Shown: piece by piece, positions 28,510-38,268 of the stretch
How positions within the stretch are numbered: position 1 is the first letter of the stretch
How the letters are laid out: each line of letters opens with the position of its first letter
Source: Paenarthrobacter sp. GOM3
GTDB lineage: Bacteria; Actinomycetota; Actinomycetes; Actinomycetales; Micrococcaceae
DNA length: 64,000 nt
NCBI RefSeq assembly: GCF_018215265.2
Contig: NZ_CP136562.1
Location: 2,790,001 to 2,854,000, forward strand
Direction of reading: 5' to 3'
Program-made: the position numbers and the translations under genes
Notes under the pieces: generated by a model
What the model was told of the DNA's origin: nothing
What the model saw: only the letters and a program-made list of their open reading frames with translations
Databases searched by the model: none

Positions 28510-31500
28510 ATGACACTTCATATCTCCTACCCCGCAGAGCTGCCCGTATCCGAGCGCCGCGAGGATCTGATGGCGGCCATCGCGGCCAACCAGGTAACCA
28601 TCATTGCCGGCGAAACCGGCTCGGGTAAGACCACCCAGATCCCCAAGATGTGCCTCGAACTGGGCCTTGGAGACAAGGGCCTGATCGGACACACCCAGCC
28701 ACGCCGCCTCGCGGCGCGCACTGTTGCCGAACGCATAGCCTCGGAACTTGACGTCGAGATCGGTCAGGAGGTCGGTTTCCAGGTCCGTTTCACCGGCGAG
28801 GTGGGCGCGTCCACCAAGATCAAGCTGATGACTGACGGCATCCTGCTGGCTGAGATCCAGCGGGACAAGCTGCTGCGGAAATACAGCACGATCATCATTG
28901 ACGAGGCTCACGAGCGCAGCCTCAACATCGACTTCATCCTGGGCTACCTCAAGCGGATCCTCCCCCAGCGGCCGGACCTCAAGGTCATCATCACCTCCGC
29001 TACCATCGACCCCCAACGCTTCGCCAAGCACTTCGGCAGCGATGAAGATCCCGCGCCGATCATTGAAGTTTCCGGGCGCACCTACCCGGTGGAGATCCGG
29101 TACCGCCCCCTGTCCCAACCGGCGGGTGCGGACGAGGAAGACTCGGACGACGAGCTCGAAGAGGACCGCGATCCCCTTGATGCCGTGTGCGACGCCGTTG
29201 ACGAGCTCGCCAAGGAAGCACCCGGCGACATCCTCATCTTCTTCTCCGGTGAACGCGAAATCCGTGACGCGGCAGAAGCCATCAATGGTCGTATCCAAAC
29301 GAACCGCCGGCTTGCCGGCACTGAAGTGCTGCCCCTCTTCGCGCGCTTGAGCCTTCAGGAACAGCACAAGGTCTTCAACCCTGGTGGCAAGCGACGGATC
29401 ATCCTGGCTACCAACGTGGCGGAAACATCGTTGACCGTGCCGGGAATCAAGTACGTCATCGACACCGGCACTGCCCGCATCTCCCGGTACTCGCACCGGA
29501 CCAAGGTCCAGCGCCTTCCCATCGAACGCGTATCCCAGGCTTCTGCCAACCAGCGCTCAGGGCGTTGTGGGCGCGTGTCCGAAGGCATTGCGATCCGGCT
29601 CTACTCAGAAGAGGACTTCGAGTCGCGTCCGCAATTCACCGACCCGGAGATCCTGCGCACCAACCTCGCGGCCGTCATCCTCCAGATGACAGCCATGGGG
29701 GTCGCCCGGAGCCCGAAAGACGTCGAGAACTTCCCCTTCGTGGAACCTCCGGAGTCAAGGGCCATCAACGACGGCGTCACTCTCCTTCGCGAACTCGGCG
29801 CCCTGCGTGCATCCAAGCCTGCCGATGCCGGTGGCAACGGCCGAAACGGGGGCGGGCTGACCGCTGTCGGCCATCAACTTGCCCAACTGCCGGTTGATCC
29901 CAGGCTGGGCCGCATGATCGTGGAGGCCGGCAAGCGCGGCTGCGTCCGGGAAGTCATGATCCTCGCCGCGGCTTTGACCATCCAGGATCCGCGGGAGAGG
30001 CCAACGGACAAGCAGCAGCTCGCCGCGGAGAAACACGCACGTTTCCGCGATGAGATCTCGGACTTTACGGGCTTCCTCAATCTCTGGAACTACATCCAGG
30101 AAAAGCAAAAGGAGCTCTCGTCCACCCAGTTCCGCAGGCTGTGCCGCAACGAGTTCATCAACTACTTGCGCGTCCGGGAGTGGCAGGATCTCTTCACCCA
30201 GCTCCGGCAAATGGCCAAGCCCTTGGGCATCGCGCTGGACAACAAACGCGAAGCAGATCCTGTGGGGAACTATGAGGGCATCCACATCAGCCTGCTTTCA
30301 GGGTTGCTGAGCCACATCGGCCTCCTGGATGAGCGCAAGCGTGAATACGCCGGTGCCCGGGGAACCCGTTTCGCGATCTTCCCCGGCTCCGCGCTGTTCA
30401 AAAAGTCGCCGGCGTTTGTCATGGCTGCCGAGCTGGTGGAAACCAGCCGCCTCTGGGCCCGCGTTGCCGCGAAGTTCGACCCCTTGTGGGCCGAGCAGGT
30501 GGCACCGGAACTGGTGAAGCGCTCCTACAGTGAACCGCACTGGTCCTCGCGCCAGGGCGCCGTCCTGGCCCACGAAAAAGTCACCTTGTATGGTGTGCCG
30601 ATCATTCCCAACCGCCGCGTCAATTACGGGCGGATCGACCCCGAACTGTCCCGGGAACTCTTCATTCGGCACGCCCTGGTGGAGGGTGAGTGGAAGACCC
30701 ACCACAAGTTCTTCCACCGCAACCGTGCCCTGCTGCAGGAAATCGAAGAACTCGAAACGCGCATGCGGCGGCGCGACATCCTGGTGGATGACCAGACCCT
30801 CTTCGAGTTCTACGACGCCCGTGTAGGCAAGGACGTGGTCTCCGAGAGGCACTTTGATAAGTGGTGGAAGGAGGCCCGCCAAGCGGACCCCACGCTTCTG
30901 GACTTCGACCAATCCCTCCTAATGAGCGAAGAAGCCGAGTCCTTGGACGACTCCGCGTATCCGAAGACGTGGCTTCATAAGGGCTTTGAGCTTCCACTGA
31001 CCTACGAGTTCCACCCCGTCGCACCAGGATCGGCTCCCAACCCTTCCGACGGCGTGACCGCTGAGGTTCCGGTGTTGTTCCTTAACCAGCTGGACGACGC
31101 CCCCTTCCGTTGGCAAATCCCGGGCCAACGTGCAGAACTGGTCACGGCCCTCATCAAGTCGCTGCCCAAGCAGGTGCGCAAGAACTTCGTGCCGGCACCC
31201 GACGTCGCGAGGCAGGCAACCGCTGCACTTGAGGCGGACTTCGATCCCGCAACCGACGAGCTGGAGCCTTCCCTGGAACTGGTGCTGCGCCGTTTGCGCG
31301 GGCATGTCATCCCTCCGGGCTCGTGGAACTGGGATGCCGTACCGGCACACCTCCGCGTGAGCTTCAAGGTAGTGGACAGCAAGGGCAAGGTCCTGGACGA
31401 GGGCAAGGACCTTGGTGAACTCCAGGAGAAGCTGGCCCCTGCTACCCGTCGCGCCATCGCCGAGTCGCTCGGAGCCACCCCGGCCACGACGTCCCGCGCC

Positions 31501-32457
31501 AAGAGCGGAACGGGAACCAGTGCGCCTGGTACCTCCACCGGCCAGCAGTCGGCTCCCGGCGCTTCAGTGGCGGGCGATGGCGCGGTGGCAGAAAGGAGCG
31601 GGATCACCGAATGGGACTTTGGCACCGTGGAACGCCAGGTCACGCGGACCGTCAAGGGCCATGCCGTTACTGGTTTCCCCGCCTTGGTCGATGAGGGCAA
31701 GTCTGTGGCGCTTCGGGTCTTTCAGACCCGGCAGGAACAGGAGGCCGCTATGCGGGGCGGAGTCATCCGGCTCCTGGCATTACGTATTCCGCCTCCCGAC
31801 CGTTACGTGCTGGAGCACCTGAGCAACATCGAGAAGCTCACGTTCAGCCAGAACCCGCACGGCTCCGTCAGCGCCCTGATCGCGGACTGCGCCCTCGCTG
31901 CCATCGATAAGCTGACGCCACAGGAACTTCCATGGGACCGACAGGCCTTTGATGCGCTGTATGAGGTAGTCCGGGCAGAACTGATCGATACCGTGTTCAC
32001 GGTGACCGCCGTCGTCGAGCGTATCTTGTCGAGCACGCGCCGCATCCAGAAGGAACTGAAGTCCAACGCGAGCCTGGCTTTGATCAGTGCGCTCAATGAC
32101 ATGAAGAGCCAGTTGGAGCAGTTGGTCTTTCCGGGTTTTGTGGCACGTACGGGCTACGCCCAATTGAGCCAGGTGCCGCGGTACCTGCAGGCCATTGAGA
32201 AGCGCTTGGAGAAGTTGCCTGGCAACGTCCAACGCGACGGCCTCAACATGGCAGTCGTGCAAGGCCTTGAGGATGATTACGATGACGCCGTTTCCGCCCT
32301 CCTGCCGGGACGTCGGGCGGGCACCGAGTTAACCCGGGTGCGCTGGATGATCGAAGAGCTGCGGGTAAGCCTTTTCGCAGTAGAGCTGGGAACCGCCTAC
32401 TCCGTGTCGGAGAAGCGCATCCGTACCGTCCTCAACCAGGCACTTGCCCCGGCATAG
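28510..32457 (+). CDS. hrpA: ATP-dependent RNA helicase HrpA (DEAH)
   Basis: This 1315-residue DEAH/RHA helicase has Walker A GETGSGKT at 34-41, DEAH at 131-134, motif III SATI, and motif VI QRSGRCGR. The ratchet and OB-fold domains follow. A long C-terminal HrpA-specific region includes a variable Ser/Ala/Thr/Gly linker near residue 995. HrpA unwinds RNA; in E. coli it rescues stalled or collided ribosomes on mRNA. An acidic insertion (DEEDSDDELEEDRD, about residue 210) sits between the helicase domains. The gene is followed by a terminator. Confidence 0.96.
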   Translation: MTLHISYPAELPVSERREDLMAAIAANQVTIIAGETGSGKTTQIPKMCLELGLGDKGLIGHTQPRRLAARTVAERIASELDVEIGQEVGFQVRFTGEVGASTKIKLMTDGILLAEIQRDKLLRKYSTIIIDEAHERSLNIDFILGYLKRILPQRPDLKVIITSATIDPQRFAKHFGSDEDPAPIIEVSGRTYPVEIRYRPLSQPAGADEEDSDDELEEDRDPLDAVCDAVDELAKEAPGDILIFFSGEREIRDAAEAINGRIQTNRRLAGTEVLPLFARLSLQEQHKVFNPGGKRRIILATNVAETSLTVPGIKYVIDTGTARISRYSHRTKVQRLPIERVSQASANQRSGRCGRVSEGIAIRLYSEEDFESRPQFTDPEILRTNLAAVILQMTAMGVARSPKDVENFPFVEPPESRAINDGVTLLRELGALRASKPADAGGNGRNGGGLTAVGHQLAQLPVDPRLGRMIVEAGKRGCVREVMILAAALTIQDPRERPTDKQQLAAEKHARFRDEISDFTGFLNLWNYIQEKQKELSSTQFRRLCRNEFINYLRVREWQDLFTQLRQMAKPLGIALDNKREADPVGNYEGIHISLLSGLLSHIGLLDERKREYAGARGTRFAIFPGSALFKKSPAFVMAAELVETSRLWARVAAKFDPLWAEQVAPELVKRSYSEPHWSSRQGAVLAHEKVTLYGVPIIPNRRVNYGRIDPELSRELFIRHALVEGEWKTHHKFFHRNRALLQEIEELETRMRRRDILVDDQTLFEFYDARVGKDVVSERHFDKWWKEARQADPTLLDFDQSLLMSEEAESLDDSAYPKTWLHKGFELPLTYEFHPVAPGSAPNPSDGVTAEVPVLFLNQLDDAPFRWQIPGQRAELVTALIKSLPKQVRKNFVPAPDVARQATAALEADFDPATDELEPSLELVLRRLRGHVIPPGSWNWDAVPAHLRVSFKVVDSKGKVLDEGKDLGELQEKLAPATRRAIAESLGATPATTSRAKSGTGTSAPGTSTGQQSAPGASVAGDGAVAERSGITEWDFGTVERQVTRTVKGHAVTGFPALVDEGKSVALRVFQTRQEQEAAMRGGVIRLLALRIPPPDRYVLEHLSNIEKLTFSQNPHGSVSALIADCALAAIDKLTPQELPWDRQAFDALYEVVRAELIDTVFTVTAVVERILSSTRRIQKELKSNASLALISALNDMKSQLEQLVFPGFVARTGYAQLSQVPRYLQAIEKRLEKLPGNVQRDGLNMAVVQGLEDDYDDAVSALLPGRRAGTELTRVRWMIEELRVSLFAVELGTAYSVSEKRIRTVLNQALAPA

Positions 32458-32473
32458 CAGCCAGTAAGCAAGA

Positions 32474-32506
32474 AACCCGGCGGAGCTGATTCAGCACCGC
32501 CGGGTT
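32474..32506. terminator. Bidirectional terminator between hrpA and the HIT gene
   Basis: Perfect 10-bp arms AACCCGGCGG (32474-32483) and CCGCCGGGTT (32497-32506) with a 13-base loop lie between two convergent genes. Confidence 0.8.
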
Positions 32507-32521
32507 AACTCTTGGATGGAA

Positions 32522-32950
32522 TCAGTCCGCCGGAATGGCGTCCCCGTGCCCGGCAGAGCGCAGGGCCGCACGTAGCTTCACCGCAGTAGCGTCCATGATT
32601 GCCGGGTCCGGGTGGTGGTCCACGTTGTGCACTTCGAAGTCCGCAGTGGAGTAGGCCGGCCACACGTGGACGTGCAGGTGCTCCACTTCGAAGCCTTCCA
32701 TCAGGACGCCCACGCGCTTGGCGTCAAAAAGCTCCTCCTGGACTTTTCCGATGCTCTGGGCAACGTCCATGACCTTGGCCAGCAGTTCCGGGCTTGCATG
32801 CGTCCACGAGTCGACTTCTTCCCGGGGCACTACCAACGTGTGGCCTTGCGTGAGCGGGGCGATGGTCAGGAAGGCGACCACTTCATCGTCCTTCCAGACG
32901 AAGCGGCCGGGAATCTCCCCGTCGATGATCCTGGTGAACAGCGTGCTCAT
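32522..32950 (-). CDS. HIT-family hydrolase
   Basis: This 142-residue protein of the histidine triad superfamily hydrolyses or transfers nucleoside monophosphates from substrates such as dinucleoside polyphosphates or AMP-conjugates. The catalytic triad motif HLHVHV (His91, 93, 95) is intact and followed by WPAY. The N-terminal part reads FTRIIDGEIPGRFVWKDDEV, typical of HIT/HINT proteins, and TQGHTLVVPREEVDSW. It overlaps the upstream alcohol dehydrogenase gene by 4 bp. The physiological substrate is unknown. Confidence 0.92.
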   Translation of the reverse strand: MSTLFTRIIDGEIPGRFVWKDDEVVAFLTIAPLTQGHTLVVPREEVDSWTHASPELLAKVMDVAQSIGKVQEELFDAKRVGVLMEGFEVEHLHVHVWPAYSTADFEVHNVDHHPDPAIMDATAVKLRAALRSAGHGDAIPAD

Positions 32951-34101
32951 GCGTCTGCCCTTTCCGATGGTTCTTGAAGTGTTGCGGTGTCCAGAACGAA
33001 ACGGTACTTCACGTCGCCGGCCACCATGCGGTCGTACGCCTCGTTCAGCTGTTCAGCTCCTACGATCTCGATGTCGCTGGCGACGCCGTGTTCGGCACAG
33101 AAGTCCAGCATTTCCTGCGTTTCGGCGATGCCTCCGATCAGTGAGCCCGCATAGGCGAGCCGTCGGCGGATGAGCAGCGCGGGGCTGACAGGCGGCATGT
33201 CGTCGGCGGGAAGGCCCAGCTGGAAGAGGGCACCGTCCAGGCGGAGCGTACGGAAATAGGGGTTGAGGTCGTGCGGTGCAGCGACAGTGTCGATGATGAC
33301 GTCGATGCTGCGGTTGGCTTCTTCCATGGCTTCGGAGTCCTTGGAGAGGACCACGTGGTCGGCTCCGAGTTCCCGTGCGGCGTCGAACTTGGATTCCGAG
33401 GTGGTGAACACAGTGACTTCCGCGCCCATGGCCTTGGCGATCTTGACGGCCATGTGACCCAGTCCGCCCAAGCCCACAACGCCCACGGTGTCGCCTTCTT
33501 CGACGTCGAAGTACCGCAGCGGGGAGTACGTGGTGATCCCGGCACACAACAGCGGCGCCGCTGCTGCGGGATCGAGCGCATCGGGGATCCTCAGCACGAA
33601 CCGACGGTCAACCACCACCGACGTCGAATATCCGCCCTGGGTGACAGCGTCGCCATGCCGGGGGTCTGCAGCACCATAGGTGCCGATGTTGCCCCGCTCG
33701 CAGTATTGTTCGAGGCCGTCGAGGCAGCTCTCACATTCGCGGCACGAGTCCACCATGCAACCCACCCCTACGCGGTCGCCGGGGGCGAAGTCCTGCACGC
33801 CGGTGCCCACACGGGTCACCCGCCCTACGATTTCATGCCCGGGTACCAGCGGGTAGGGCGGAACGCGCCATTCCCCCCGCGTGGCATGGACGTCCGAATG
33901 GCAGAGCCCACAGAATTCGATCGCGATCTCCACGTCATCTTCCGTGGGGACCCGGCGTGCTACGGTCAGGGGCACCAAACCGCTGTCCGGCGCCGTTGCG
34001 CCGTAAGCTGCGGCAAGCGTACTGGTTTCGACGCCGGTCCAGTCCGGATCAAGGGAGATGGGCTTGGCAAGGGGCGGGGGCACAGGGCGTCCGGGTGTCA
34101 T
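32947..34101 (-). CDS. Zinc-dependent alcohol dehydrogenase (AdhC/cinnamyl-type)
   Basis: This medium-chain NAD(P)-dependent alcohol/aldehyde reductase has 384 residues. Catalytic zinc ligands are in EFCGLCHSDVH and GHEIVGRV. The structural zinc Cys cluster reads CRECESCLDGLEQYC, and the cofactor loop VGLGGLGHMAVKIAK binds NAD(P). The family mostly uses NADPH on aldehydes such as cinnamaldehyde or other aromatic and aliphatic substrates. It is the middle gene of a three-gene operon with 4-bp overlaps on both sides. Confidence 0.9.
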   Translation of the reverse strand: MTPGRPVPPPLAKPISLDPDWTGVETSTLAAAYGATAPDSGLVPLTVARRVPTEDDVEIAIEFCGLCHSDVHATRGEWRVPPYPLVPGHEIVGRVTRVGTGVQDFAPGDRVGVGCMVDSCRECESCLDGLEQYCERGNIGTYGAADPRHGDAVTQGGYSTSVVVDRRFVLRIPDALDPAAAAPLLCAGITTYSPLRYFDVEEGDTVGVVGLGGLGHMAVKIAKAMGAEVTVFTTSESKFDAARELGADHVVLSKDSEAMEEANRSIDVIIDTVAAPHDLNPYFRTLRLDGALFQLGLPADDMPPVSPALLIRRRLAYAGSLIGGIAETQEMLDFCAEHGVASDIEIVGAEQLNEAYDRMVAGDVKYRFVLDTATLQEPSERADA

Positions 34102-35015
34102 GCTTCGACGCTACTCCCGGCAGTGGCGCTGGTGCCACTCTGACCCGAGTGACGGCTTTCACTCCCGGCGTCGGCGTCGAACGGTTCTGCACCCACAGCC
34201 ACCGGATTGCCGGAGTTGTTGGACCACTGCGAGAAAGATCCCGGAAAGAGTGATGCCGTGAAACCAGCGATATGCAGTGCGGCAATCTCGTGGGATGCCG
34301 TCACCCCGGAACCGCAATAGACGGCGAAATCGCTGGAATTTGCCAGGCCCAGGGCTTCGAACCGTCGGCGGAGTTGCCCTGCCGGCAGGAACGTACCGTC
34401 GGCTGCCACGTTCTCCGTGGTTGGAGCACTCACGGCCCCCGGAATGTGTCCTGCCCTGGGATCGATGGGCTCCACTTCACCCCGGTAACGCTCCCCGGCC
34501 CGGGCATCCAGCAACGTCCCGTGGCGGGACCACTCTGCGGCTTCCTCTTCGGTGATGACCGGCATGGCGCCGTCCCCCAAGGACACGTTCCCGACGGCGG
34601 CCCGCACCTCCCCCTCTTCCACCGGATACCCGTTTGCACGCCAAGCTGAAAGGCCGCCGTCGAGCAAGTAGACCGAGTCGAATCCTGCGTTCCTCAGCAT
34701 CCACCACACGCGGGCCGCGGCCATGCTGCCGCTGTTGTCGTACGCCACCACCGTGTCGCCGTCGTTAATTCCCCAGCTGCGGGCAGCCGTCTGGAAGCGT
34801 TCCGGGGCAGGCAAGGGGTGGCGGCCCCGTTCGGGCTGGGCGTGGTCAGCGAGTTCTGAGGGGAGGTCCACGAAAACCGCACCCGGCAGATGGGCGGCCA
34901 GGTACTCGCTATGTCCGTCGCTACGGCCCAGGACCCAACGCACATCCAGGAGCACAGTCCGCTCGCCCGATTCCTGGCGCCTGCGAAGCCCTGCAGCGCT
35001 GATCAGAGTGTCCAT
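34098..35015 (-). CDS. sseA: 3-mercaptopyruvate sulfurtransferase-like rhodanese
   Basis: This tandem-rhodanese protein has 305 residues. The active-site loop CGSGVTA starts at Cys234, and CG[ST]GVT is the 3-mercaptopyruvate type rather than the CRxGx[RT] thiosulfate type. The first rhodanese domain is non-catalytic (AYDNSGSMAAAR, with Asp93 at the Cys position). It transfers sulfur from mercaptopyruvate, made from cysteine, to thiols or cyanide. It is divergent from a cysteine desulfhydrase-like gene across only 71 bp, which supports a shared sulfur role. Confidence 0.9.
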   Translation of the reverse strand: MDTLISAAGLRRRQESGERTVLLDVRWVLGRSDGHSEYLAAHLPGAVFVDLPSELADHAQPERGRHPLPAPERFQTAARSWGINDGDTVVAYDNSGSMAAARVWWMLRNAGFDSVYLLDGGLSAWRANGYPVEEGEVRAAVGNVSLGDGAMPVITEEEAAEWSRHGTLLDARAGERYRGEVEPIDPRAGHIPGAVSAPTTENVAADGTFLPAGQLRRRFEALGLANSSDFAVYCGSGVTASHEIAALHIAGFTASLFPGSFSQWSNNSGNPVAVGAEPFDADAGSESRHSGQSGTSATAGSSVEA

Positions 35016-35086
35016 GGGTTCTCCTTCGGTCCGACGGCACGGGCACCATTGCTGTCGGCGCCCGCATTCCAGCCTAGGCTTATCCA

Positions 35087-36169
35087 GTGAGCAATTCGTG
35101 TATTCAGGACAGGGCCTGGGCCAACGAGGCCATCCGCACCATCGAGGCCGAGAACAACCGTTCGGCAGACACCCACCTTTACGCAGTGCCGCTGCCAGAG
35201 CATTGGGGCGTGCAACTGTACTTGAAGGACGAGTCCACGCACCGATCGGGCAGCCTCAAGCACCGCCTGGCACGTTCCCTGTTCCTGTACGGCCTGGTCA
35301 ACGGGTGGATCACCGAAGGCACCACCATCGTCGAAGCTTCCAGTGGCAGCACGGCGGTCTCCGAGGCCTACTTTGCCCGTCTGATCGGCCTGCCGTTCAT
35401 CGCGGTCATGACCAGGACAACCAGCCCCGAAAAGATCGCACTGATCGAAGACTTCGGCGGCACATGCCTGTTCGTGGACCACGCGTCGGAGGTCTATGCC
35501 GTGGCTGAAGAGACCGCGAAGACGTCCGGCGGCTATTACATGGACCAGTTCACCCACGCAGAACGGGCAACCGACTGGAGGGGCAACAACAACATTGCCG
35601 AATCCATCTTTGAACAGCTGGCCCTTGAAGAGCACCCTGTGCCCGAATGGATCGTGGTGGGAGCCGGAACCGGCGGCACCAGTGCCACGATCGGCCGCTA
35701 CCTCCGCTACAACCGATACAGCACCCGCCTTGCCGTAGTTGATCCCGAAAATTCGGCCTTCTACCCGGCATGGCGGGACGGCGACGCATCGACGGCCACA
35801 GGGCTGCCCTCACGCATCGAAGGTATCGGCCGTCCGCGCTCGGAACCGAGTTTCATCCCGGCGGTGATCGACCACATGATCCAGGTCCCTGACGCCGCGT
35901 CCGTCGCCGCCATGCGGCATCTCCGCGAACTCACGGGCCTGCACGCGGGACCTTCCACCGGCACCAACCTCTGGGGCGTCTGGCAGTTGATTGCAGGCAT
36001 GATCGCCGAGGGACGCCAAGGCAGCATCGTTTCGCTCATGTGCGACGGCGGCGACCGCTACGCAGGCAGCTACAACGACGCCGGGTGGCTGGCCTCGCAC
36101 GGCCTGGATCCCGCCCCGTATGAAACGGTGTTGAAGCACTTCCACGACACGGGAACCTGGACCGGCTAG
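35087..36169 (+). CDS. PLP-dependent cysteine desulfhydrase-like protein (Cds1 type)
   Basis: This fold-type II PLP enzyme of the cysteine synthase superfamily has 360 residues. The PLP lysine is Lys58 in [11 protein letters not shown], the phosphate-binding Ser/Gly loop is [10 protein letters not shown] (83-92), and [13 protein letters not shown] binds the cofactor phosphate. It resembles Rv3684 (Cds1) of mycobacteria, reported to release H2S from cysteine. The start is GTG at 35087. The 3' end overlaps the convergent MBL gene by 4 bp, with a shared CTAG supplying both stops. A cysteine synthase-like activity is the alternative. Confidence 0.82.
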   Translation: MSNSCIQDRAWANEAIRTIEAENNRSADTHLYAVPLPEHWGVQLYLKDESTHRSGSLKHRLARSLFLYGLVNGWITEGTTIVEASSGSTAVSEAYFARLIGLPFIAVMTRTTSPEKIALIEDFGGTCLFVDHASEVYAVAEETAKTSGGYYMDQFTHAERATDWRGNNNIAESIFEQLALEEHPVPEWIVVGAGTGGTSATIGRYLRYNRYSTRLAVVDPENSAFYPAWRDGDASTATGLPSRIEGIGRPRSEPSFIPAVIDHMIQVPDAASVAAMRHLRELTGLHAGPSTGTNLWGVWQLIAGMIAEGRQGSIVSLMCDGGDRYAGSYNDAGWLASHGLDPAPYETVLKHFHDTGTWTG

Positions 36170-36819
36170 ACCTCGACGGAGTCCCGCGGAGCCAGCGCCT
36201 GGTAGGTGGTCCCGTAGCGGGCACCAATCCGTGTGACATGGCCTTCCACAAGACCCCGTCCCAGCTCGTTGAGCAGTGCATCATGGACCGGGTATGCCTT
36301 GGGAGCGCGCACGGAGATCACGAAGTCCAGGACCTCGCCCACCTTGGACCACGGCGCATGGATGGGGACCAGGAGCGTCTTGACGTCCAGGCCGTCCGGA
36401 ACCACGAAGGAATCCCCCGGGTGGAACACGTTCCCGTCCACCAGGTAACCGATGTTCGCCACTACCGGAATCTGGGGATGGATGACCGCGTGCTGGCCGC
36501 CGAAAGTTCTGATGCCAAACCCTGCGGCCTGGAAGTCCGAGCCTGGCTCGGCGACGTGCACACGGGCGGCGACGTCGCTGTCTTCCTTCAGTGCTGCGGC
36601 GACACCGGCCGGAGCGTGGACTTCCAGCGAATCGTTGCTGCGAAGGGCTGCCAGAACGGCGGGTGAGTCAATATGGTCGTTGTGCTCATGTGTGATAAGT
36701 ACTGCGTGGGCCCCCTTCAGCGCTTCTTCGGCTTCCGAGAAGGCCCCGGGGTCGATGACAAGGACGCTTCCGTCCTTCTCCAAGCGGACACATGCGTGGG
36801 TGTACTTGGTGAGCTTCAT
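36166..36819 (-). CDS. MBL-fold metal-dependent hydrolase (UlaG-like)
   Basis: This 217-residue protein has the metallo-beta-lactamase motif HEHNDH (44-49) following [20 protein letters not shown], then [10 protein letters not shown] and [14 protein letters not shown]. It is a short single-domain member close to the UlaG-type lactonase group. The substrate is unknown. It is divergent from the Zur-like gene. Confidence 0.85.
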   Translation of the reverse strand: MKLTKYTHACVRLEKDGSVLVIDPGAFSEAEEALKGAHAVLITHEHNDHIDSPAVLAALRSNDSLEVHAPAGVAAALKEDSDVAARVHVAEPGSDFQAAGFGIRTFGGQHAVIHPQIPVVANIGYLVDGNVFHPGDSFVVPDGLDVKTLLVPIHAPWSKVGEVLDFVISVRAPKAYPVHDALLNELGRGLVEGHVTRIGARYGTTYQALAPRDSVEV

Positions 36820-36913
36820 GGGGACAGCCTATGGGCGGCCCCTGACAGTTTCCAAGGTTCCCCTGCTGGTAAAATTGGGGTTTGCCAGCATCCCCACGGA
36901 AGTGAGTCAGTCA

Positions 36914-37381
36914 ATGCCACACGGCACCAGTTCCACCACGACAGGCCCGGCTACGCCGGCCTCCAGCGGTGTGAAGGAGCAGCGGGTCACCAAGCAACGC
37001 TTGGCTGTCAGCGCTGCCCTGGACGAATTGGACGACTTTGTCAGCACCCAGGAGCTGTACAGGCTGATGCAAAACAAGGGCATTTCAGTGTCCCTTGCCA
37101 CCGCATACCGCATCCTCCAGTCCCTGGCTGATGACGGACTGATCGATGTCCTGCGCAACGGTGAAGGCGAGGCGGTCTACCGTCGTTGCGCTGTCACGGG
37201 TCACCACCACCACCTGCTGTGCCGCAACTGTGGCAAAGCGGTCGAGGTGGAGGCCCCCGCCGTCGAGACCTGGGCTGCCCGCACTGCCGCGGAGCACGGC
37301 TTCACCGAGGTTGCGCACACGGTTGAAATCTTCGGGCTCTGCCCGGAGTGCACTGCGAAGAAAGCCGCCGGAAAGCTCTAA
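36914..37381 (+). CDS. zur: Fur-family regulator, probably zinc-responsive (Zur)
   Basis: The product has 155 residues. The winged helix reads STQELYRLMQNKGISVSLAT then AYRILQSLADDGLID. The metal region HHHHLLCRNCGKAVEV and the C-terminal FGLCPECTAKK supply two CxxC pairs for the structural zinc site. Lying tail-to-tail with a zinc-type ABC transporter argues for Zur rather than Fur or PerR. ATG at 36914 has GGAAGTGAG upstream; a much longer open frame to 36452 is a shadow of the MBL gene. It overlaps znuB by 4 bp at the 3' end. Confidence 0.88.
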   Translation: MPHGTSSTTTGPATPASSGVKEQRVTKQRLAVSAALDELDDFVSTQELYRLMQNKGISVSLATAYRILQSLADDGLIDVLRNGEGEAVYRRCAVTGHHHHLLCRNCGKAVEVEAPAVETWAARTAAEHGFTEVAHTVEIFGLCPECTAKKAAGKL

Positions 37382-38268
37382 AGCGCTCCCGCAGGTTGTT
37401 CCCGCGACACACGCCCGTTGAGGCCGCGGTTGGCGCGCACTCGTCCGATCACCCGGCACACCACGTAGATCAGGAATGACAACGTGGTGACGTAGGGGCT
37501 GATGGGGATCCTGCTTCCAAGGGCCAGAAGGATGCCACCCACGGTGGCGGTCATGGCAAAGGCCACGCTGAGCACCACCACCAACTTGGGCGAGGTAGTC
37601 ACCTTCAGAGCCGCTGCAGCGGGGGTGATCAGCAAGGCAAGCACCAGCAGCGCGCCAACGATCTGGATGGACAGCGCCACGCTGACGCCCAGAAGAACCA
37701 TGAAGCCAATCGCCAGGCCACGCACCGGCACACCGCGGGCTTCCGCCATCTCGGGGTCCACGCTCGCGAAGCTCAACGGCCGCCAGATAGCCACCAACGC
37801 AAGCATCACCACTACGGCAGTCCCGGCGAGAACCTGCAGCTGAACCGTGTCAACGGACACAATCTGACCCGTCAACAGCCCGAACTTGTTCGCTGCCCGG
37901 CCCTCGTACAGCGCCAGGAACAGGATCCCCAAGCCCAGGCCGAAGGGCATGATGACGCCGATGATCGAGTTCTTATCCCGGGCCCTGACGCCCATGAAGC
38001 CCAACAGCACTGCCGCGGCCACCGAGCCGATCAAGGACCCGAAGATGATGTCGGCACCAATCAGCAGCGCAAAAGCCGCTCCGGCAAAGGAAAGTTCCGA
38101 GATGCCGTGAACAGCGAACGCGAGATCGCGTTTCATCACGAAGGTGCCAACCAGGCCGCCAAGCAGCCCCAGGACGGCCCCGGCCCAGATGGAGTTCTGG
38201 ACGAGGACCAGCAGCTCCGGGTAGTTCTCGAAGTTGAAGATGGTCTGAAAAACAGAATCCAGGTCCAT
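37378..38268 (-). CDS. znuB: Zinc/manganese ABC transporter permease
   Basis: This ABC-3 family membrane permease has 296 residues and about eight helices, including LLGGLVGTFVMKRDLAFAVH with the family motif HGISELSFAGAAF. The segment AEARGVPVRGLAIGFM is the family EAA-like loop that contacts the ATPase. It is the last gene of the znuA-znuC-znuB operon, in order of transcription, and abuts znuC. Confidence 0.9.
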   Translation of the reverse strand: MDLDSVFQTIFNFENYPELLVLVQNSIWAGAVLGLLGGLVGTFVMKRDLAFAVHGISELSFAGAAFALLIGADIIFGSLIGSVAAAVLLGFMGVRARDKNSIIGVIMPFGLGLGILFLALYEGRAANKFGLLTGQIVSVDTVQLQVLAGTAVVVMLALVAIWRPLSFASVDPEMAEARGVPVRGLAIGFMVLLGVSVALSIQIVGALLVLALLITPAAAALKVTTSPKLVVVLSVAFAMTATVGGILLALGSRIPISPYVTTLSFLIYVVCRVIGRVRANRGLNGRVSREQPAGAL

